DNA of 64,000 nt, taken from the NCBI GenBank assembly GCA_032718475.1, contig JAUCBJ010006646.1, positions 99,982-163,981 on the forward strand. The letters are read 5' to 3'. Position numbers and translations under genes: made by a program. Positions 58,540 to 64,000 of this stretch are shown here, piece by piece. The stretch comes from Nemertoderma westbladi. Taxonomy: Eukaryota > Xenacoelomorpha > Nemertodermatida > Nemertodermatidae. Numbering within the stretch: the stretch's first letter is position 1; every line of letters starts with the position of its first letter. The notes beneath the pieces were generated by a model. It ran no database searches and was not told where the DNA came from. It saw only the letters and a program-made list of their open reading frames with translations.

Positions 58540-61520
58540 AATAAGTCATTTTCAATCGGCACGTCCGACATCAGCACAAGTACGTCCGCACGAACAGACG
58601 TGAACATGGACCTGCAGATAAGCTTTCTCTTAGCGCAGTGGGTGTTCAAGAGCACCGAATGCAGACTGGACAGACTGATGAGGTTCTGATTAAGGACATG
58701 GGGGGCGGTTGGCGACAGCGTCAGCAGATGATAGTGGCAATGGTGGAATTGGTCTATTGATGAATCCAACTGCACATGCAGCATTGGACAAAATAGACCA
58801 AATCTCTAACCGCATCATCCGTTGCCACTTCTCATGTTCTGGAAGACTGGCTAAGAAGTTTCCTAAGGTGGTTCTGATTGTGTGCTACTCTCCAACTAGT
58901 GTTGCCCCTGTAGAGGAGGTGGAAAATTTCTACCACAATCTACAAGCAGCAACTGATGGAGTGGATCAGCATGCATTCTTAACATTCCTGGGAGACTTTA
59001 ATGCAAGTCTGCATCAATCACCTACATCGCCCTGGGTCTATAGCGATAGTGTTAACCGAAATTCTGTCCATCTTCAGGATTTTATCTCTGGAAATGGATT
59101 GTTTTCGGCTGGAACCCAGTTCAAGAAGCGAACTGGAAAGCTATGGACTCATAGTGGACCCAGTGGTCACAAGTCCCAGATAGACCATATTCTGTTTCGT
59201 AGGAAATACAGGAGCTCTATACAAGACTGTAATGCATTTACACTTCGACCCTTCTCCAGTGATCACCGCCTTATTGTGGCCAAGGTAAGACTTAGTCTGC
59301 GTGCTAGCAGAACAACGAAATCTGCCTTGCCACGGCATGACTGGTCCTCTCTGTTGCAACAGCCAAGTGTGAGATCCAGCTTCACACTACAGCTGAGCAA
59401 CAGGTACGAGGCTCTTGCCTCTGAGGCGGCAGATCACTGTGAGGGCTATTCTGCCTTTACAGAAGCAGTTAAGTTAGCAGCTGCAGAAACAGTTCCTGTA
59501 TACCCTCGAAACAGGAAAAGGGCCCCCTGGACTGACAACAAAATTCAGAAGTGCCGAAATGACCTTCATAAGGCGCAGAAAGAGTCCCGACTCAAACAGA
59601 CTACAGCGGCCAAGAATGCAGTTAAAGCTGCATCTAGGTCCCTGAACAGGCAGTACTCTGTTAATCTACAGGAGCTAATAAACCAACAGGTTGATGCCAT
59701 CAATGATGCTGACGACAGCAGGCAATCATCCCAGGCATGGAAATCGATCAATCTGCTTACTGGGCGGAAAAGCCAACCAACCACCAAGGTTAAGGCTGAA
59801 TCACCAGCCGATCGCCTCAATGGTTGGAAAGCCCACTTTGAAAAGCTCCTCAATAATGACAGGGTATTGCCTGATAACTTTATAGAAGTAAAAGTGTCTG
59901 AGTCTGTACTCCCAGATATTCCCATTGGCGATATCTCCTTTGCAGAAGTGAAGGCTGCTGCAAAGAACATTAAGACCAATCGTGCCAGTGGAGTAGATGG
60001 TGTTCCCCCTGAGGTCTTTAAAATACCTGAGTGTTTAAAGCTCATCTATCCCATCATAGTAGACATGTACCGTACAACAAGAGTCCCACAAGAAATGAAA
60101 ACAAATAAGTTGGTGCCAGTTCCCAAGAAGGGCAACCTAACACTCTATGGTTCTTTTCGGGGAATCTCATTGATCTCGATTGCTGCAAAACTATACAATA
60201 GAATTCTATTAAATCGCATCAGGGATCCCATTGAGAGACTGCTACGTGGAAATCAGAATGGGTTCCGTAAAGGTCGTGGGACCATGGAGCCCATTTTGGC
60301 ACTTAGAAGGATAATTGAAGAGTTATCAAAAAAGAAAGACAGGCATCTGGCTGTTATCTTTGTTGACTTCTTCAAGGCCTTTGATTCAGTCTCTCGCTCA
60401 CGTATGTTCAGCATACTTTCATTATATGGGATTCCTGATGAAATTATTGCAGCAATCAGATCAGTATACGATGGTTCGACAACATTTGTGTCTACTGTTG
60501 ACGGTGACACAGAACCATTTGAAGTGTTATGGGGCGTCCTCCAAGGAGACACACTTGCACCATTCTTGTTCATTATTGTGGTTGACTATGTTCTACGCAT
60601 GTCCTTAGATCATCATAATGATGATGGGGTGATGATAACTCCACCTACTGGCTCCAGAAGTCGAGGAAATCCTGCCAAGTACCTAACTGATCTAGACTTT
60701 GCTGATGACTTAGGAGTACTCTCAGAATCATTAGAGGGAGCCCAGCGGCTCCTCAGCTCATTAGAACATGCTGCTTCTAGTGTTGGTCTTTTTATTAACT
60801 CCAGAAAGACCAAAATTCTGACAGTTAACTTTGAAAGTCCTCAGCAAGTCTCTGATCGGATGAGCATAAGCTCAAAGGATGGTATGCTTGAGCATGTGGA
60901 CGACTTCTGTTACCTGGGATCATGGATCCGGAAGTCAGGTGAGGACCTTCGAATACGTAAGGGAAAGGCATGGGCAGCCTTGAATAGGCTTTCCAGGATT
61001 TGGAAGTCACCTAGAATTAATCGGAAACTTAAGGTCCGATTATTTAGAGCAGCAGTAGTTCCAGTACTCCTCTACGGGAGTCCATGCTGGGCTCTAACTG
61101 CTGAGGACACCAAATCTCTGGATGGCACATTCACAAGAATGCTACGCCGGGTACATTGTGTCAAGTACAATGCACACATCTCCAACCAGACACTATATAA
61201 CATTGGAGGTGTCTCATTGGTTCCCCCAAGCTTGACACTAGAACAAAATCGCCTCCGCTTTGCAGGACATTGCTTTCGCCGTGAGGACCAGCCAGTGCAT
61301 AATCTTGTACTTTGGCAGCCTCATGGAGTAAATAAGCATGGTGGACAGCCCATGACATTCTTGAGACGCATCTTAAAGGACACTGGCCTTAAAGATGCGG
61401 ATGATCTAGCAAATGTCATGGGTGATAGGGAGTTGTGGCGGTGCAATTTTGTTGACAAGCCGGCACAGCATTCTTAAAAATGCAGCTGCAATGCAGCATG
61501 CCGATCCTAGTAGTAGTAGT
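58540..61520 (+). mobile_element. Non-LTR retrotransposon (LINE) with endonuclease and reverse transcriptase
   Basis: About 3 kb, plus strand. The 5' edge lies within the endonuclease coding region, since the first recognisable residues (GVQEHRMQTGQTDEVL, from about 58640) belong to the front of the domain, so the copy is truncated at its 5' end. The 3' end is a short TAG repeat after gcatgccgatcc. Truncated relatives are at 2236, 23305 and 63886. Confidence 0.9.
58709..61477 (+). pseudogene. LINE endonuclease/reverse transcriptase ORF, one shift near its start
   Basis: About 920 codons. Residues 70-170: apurinic-type endonuclease (GDFNASL, QIDHILFRRKY, SSDHRLIVAKV). Residues about 420-720: reverse transcriptase (GVDGVPPEVFK, FVDFFKAFDSVSR, VLQGDTLAPFLFIIV, and the palm LTDLDFADDLGVLSE). 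C terminus: LLYGSPCWALTAEDTKSLDG and RRILKDTG segments. This is a target-primed retrotransposase. No in-frame ATG marks 58709; the first is at 58760. Upstream, another frame carries the endonuclease start, so a one-base shift near 58700-58709 breaks the domain. The palm has FADD with the second catalytic aspartates intact. Exact clade not assigned. Confidence 0.85.
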
Positions 61521-62140
61521 GGACCTACCGCTGTACCGGTACAGGACAACATATCGCAGCTCAGTTTGCAGTTCAGTACCTGAATAGTACCTAAGACTGA
61601 ATACATCTACACCAGTACGCAGGTACGCGTACCAGTACAGTACAGTACAGCAGTACGGTACATCGTCTGATCGTTACCTGGTTACCTGGCTGGCTAGACC
61701 CTTCAAAGCATTTGTGCCGAAACGAAAACTGCCTCAACCCCCACGTGGGGTTGAACCCACGACCTCCGAGAGATGTGAATTCAATCTTTGATTAAGAAAA
61801 TTTTTCTTGTAAATATTGTATATTTCCATACTTAGAGAAGCATAATCATATTATTTATTAATTATTGAATGCTTTTAAATTAAATGTTGTAATTTAGTGT
61901 CATATTCAAAAACATGACACGACCCCCCCCCCCCCTAACTTTTATACAAATTTTAATGAGTAGAATGATATGAAGCAGAGTTACAGTAGTTTCACCGCCC
62001 TCATCCTTAGTGACTGAGCCAGAATTTGTATTTTTATATTTTATTCTTTAGCTACAAGCGTTTGAATAAAGTGTCACCGCCGGCGATATTGTAGCACCAG
62101 TCCCATCGTTTGGAAGTTTAATGTTTCTTCACGGCGTTAA
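61521..62140. other. No gene; tRNA-like B box at about 61740-61765
   Basis: The sequence at 61740-61765 reads on the minus strand as cgtgggttcaaccccacg, a perfect T-arm-like stem and B box, probably a tRNA-derived SINE remnant. The rest is AT-rich with a C run at 61923-61935. Confidence 0.4.
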
Positions 62141-62401
62141 GGCCTGTTTACACGTGGCAACTTTTATAGCAACTTTCTCGGCAACTTGTAGAGCAACCCA
62201 GGTTGCCGATCAAGTTGCTCCGAGTAAACACGTAAAAAAGTTGCCAAGTTGCTCAACTTTTACGGAAACTTGAAGGAATTTGTGTTGGTGAATTAAAGCG
62301 GGATAATCAAATTAAATTATCAAAAACTAGCTAGTTGATAAAATTACCCACTATTTACAGTTAAACTCGCCAAGTTGCTCTAAAAGTTGCCGGCCAAGGC
62401 C
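62141..62401. mobile_element. 261-bp MITE-like element (ggcctgtttacacg ends)
   Basis: Starts ggcctgtttacacgtggcaa and ends with the complement of ggccttggccggcaactttt; the inner parts ggcaacttttatagcaactt and aagttgctctaaaagttgcc are inverted. The gttgc-containing motif recurs several times inside (62190-62270), which is usual in sub-terminal transposase-binding repeats. No target duplication is obvious. Confidence 0.55.
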
Positions 62402-62541
62402 ATATCAATATAACACCTCTCGCTCTGAAACTAACGATACTAACTAAAAGACTAACTGAAACGAACTAAAAGGAATTCAAATAAAATAAGCTAGAAATCT
62501 TAAATTTGTATTTAGAGGCTGGTGCCAAATTTAGGTGCCGG

Positions 62542-62763
62542 CCCATGTGAAGAATACCAGGATTTCACTTTTCAGTCGACTTTTACTGGATTTTTATATA
62601 TGAAGATTTTAATTATTTTTTAATTTATCTTTATTAAGTGTATTATAGCGCTTATTTATGTCTTATAACCTGTAAATATAGTAATTCGTTTATTGTTTTG
62701 GTTATATTCAGCCGTTCTGTAACCTGTGTTTTTGGTGAAAACCTGGTATTCTTCACATGGGGG
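62542..62763. mobile_element. 222-bp MITE-like element (catgtgaagaataccagg ends)
   Basis: The termini cccatgtgaagaataccagg and cctggtattcttcacatggg are perfect inverted repeats; ttcac follows on both. A second left end of the same element (cccatgtaaagaatacc) lies at about 62811-62870, so two copies or one rearranged copy are present. Confidence 0.65.
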
Positions 62764-63004
62764 TACCTGCAAAGTGAAATATAACGGCATAAAGTCTGAT
62801 ATTCTTCGCCCATGTAAAGAATACCAGGATTTCACTTTTCGGTCGATTTTTTATTGGTCGATTTTTTTTATTAAATTTATCTTTTATTAAGTGTTTTATG
62901 CGCGTGTGCGATGTCCTTTATTTTTTGAGGGGGATGATCTATTGATCAGTCAGTCGGACGGTTAGTAAGAAGGTGGGTGTAAACAAGCCGCCGCGGTACC
63001 ATAT

Positions 63005-63186
63005 TCTCCTTTCCCTCAATTGGTAGGTAACAAAATCCTTCATTGTTTTGGTTAGAAAACCCTGTCTCGGTAACCTGCTCCTCTCCCTCAATTTGTAGGT
63101 AAAACGTCGTTTATTGTTTTGGTTAGAAAATACAGCCGCTGTAACCTGCTCTTTTCCTTCAATTGGAAGGTAACAACAGCGTTTAT
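63005..63186. repeat. 70-bp tandem repeat, about 2.6 copies
   Basis: Units contain tccctcaattggtaggtaac, ttcattgttttggttagaaa and gtaacctgctc. The same words occur inverted inside the MITE at 19707-19959. Minus ORF 62939-63226 is repeat translation. Confidence 0.75.
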
Positions 63187-63885
63187 TAATTCCCACATTC
63201 CCATCCACCTTCCCATATTCCTTCATCGTCTGAGTATAAACTCCTCTGTATCAGCTGGCAATATGGGGCATGTTAAGTGTTTCGTCATACACACTACACA
63301 GTAGGCCTAGAGAGATACCCCTTCCTGCCTTCCCTTTAGCTGTTTAGCGTAACAAACAAACAATAAATATTTTAAATGTAATGTATTAATAAGTATTACT
63401 TAATTAATAATATTAATTATAATTAACTTTAACTATTAATAATGATAACTATTAACAAGAAAGATTTGCGAAAATATTGCAGCAAAGGCTGTATTGTTTT
63501 TAATAAATGTTTAATGTTTTAACACCAACTAAATCTACGAAAGTTGTTTACATCTGAAACTATCCATCTTTGCTGGGACAATCACACAACTTTCATCCTT
63601 CCACCGCCATCCTTCATCCTATATCGCATTTTTAATATATAATAATATGCCTTTGTGCATTAGATGCATACCGGTATGCCTGTACTGCTACCTCATATGA
63701 TGATACTGATACATAAACAGGCAACGTGAAACGTGATCCCCTATTCAGCTATTGGCTATTTACCTAACAGACAGTTAGGTAAATATTATATCTCTTTCTC
63801 CTGATTGGTTATATGATCAGATGCTGTCAGATCAGATCAGATCAGATAAGGACAGACGTTTTATTCTACCTCCATCATCTTTAAG
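63187..63885. other. AT-rich intergenic sequence
   Basis: No gene recognised. It contains ataccggtat at 63668-63677 and a short atcag repeat (63826-63847). Confidence 0.45.
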
Positions 63886-64000
63886 GCCAGTGTCCTTTAA
63901 GATGCGTCTCAAGAAAGTCATGGGCTGCCCACCATGCTTATTCACTCCATGAGGCTGCCAAAGTACAAGATTATGCACTGGCTGGTCCTCACGGCGATGC
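63886..64000 (-). mobile_element. LINE fragment running off the window
   Basis: Minus-strand match to the end of the LINE protein (LRRILKDTG...LVLWQPHGVNK), lacking the normal 3' 100 bp, and continuing past the window end. The missing 3' end distinguishes it from the other truncated copies, which have lost 5' parts. Confidence 0.85.

Noticed and set aside
61740-61765. Possible tRNA gene
   Set aside because: Only a T-arm and B box are seen; no acceptor stem, D arm or anticodon arm.

Overview
This is a metazoan nuclear window: spliced exons with GT/AG borders, poly(A) signals, non-LTR and LTR retrotransposons, MITE-like elements and very large minisatellite arrays. The mix (BEL/Pao element, CR1-like LINE with a 4-bp tail repeat, fibrinogen-related exon, PIERCE1-like ciliary gene) suggests a marine invertebrate, perhaps an echinoderm or other deuterostome. 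Species cannot be set from sequence alone. Prokaryotic features (operons, CRISPR, ribosome binding sites) are absent.

Layout. 0-2.7 kb: end of an LTR retrotransposon, a 23-bp AT-rich array, an orphan small ORF, a LINE fragment and a tRNA-derived SINE remnant. 2.7-11.5 kb: a 44/52-bp minisatellite interrupted by two non-autonomous DNA elements with readable target duplications. 11.5-23.3 kb: a gene-bearing minus-strand interval with a terminal exon encoding a nine-cysteine TGF-beta-like cystine knot behind a furin site, a fibrinogen-domain exon, and 8-10 kb upstream a signal-peptide exon. The space between holds a 1.35-kb palindrome, a 35-bp minisatellite, a LINE split by a 4.8-kb composite insertion, and a zinc-motif exon. 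23.3-24.5 kb: another LINE fragment and a 31-bp array. 25.4-49.1 kb: an 11-kb, 49-bp minisatellite split by a 12.6-kb BEL/Pao element. Its LTRs are nearly identical, but it lacks reverse transcriptase and integrase and carries stops in its other genes.

49.1-57.5 kb: a minus-strand three-exon gene for a 113-residue coiled-coil protein that I cannot name (its 4.9-kb intron holds a decayed CR1-like LINE), a TA-flanked foldback element, and a PIERCE1-like exon. 57.5-64 kb: a nearly complete endonuclease/reverse-transcriptase LINE on the plus strand, the parent of the fragments at 2.2, 23.3 and 63.9 kb, followed by MITE-like elements and a truncated LINE end.

The host genes seen are all on the minus strand and small; most of the DNA is tandem repeat or mobile element. 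The least expected host signal is the cystine-knot ligand candidate, with its phase-matched signal-peptide exon and a fibrinogen-type exon lying between them. The least expected mobile signal is the recently inserted yet defective BEL/Pao element, which must have moved using enzymes from another copy.
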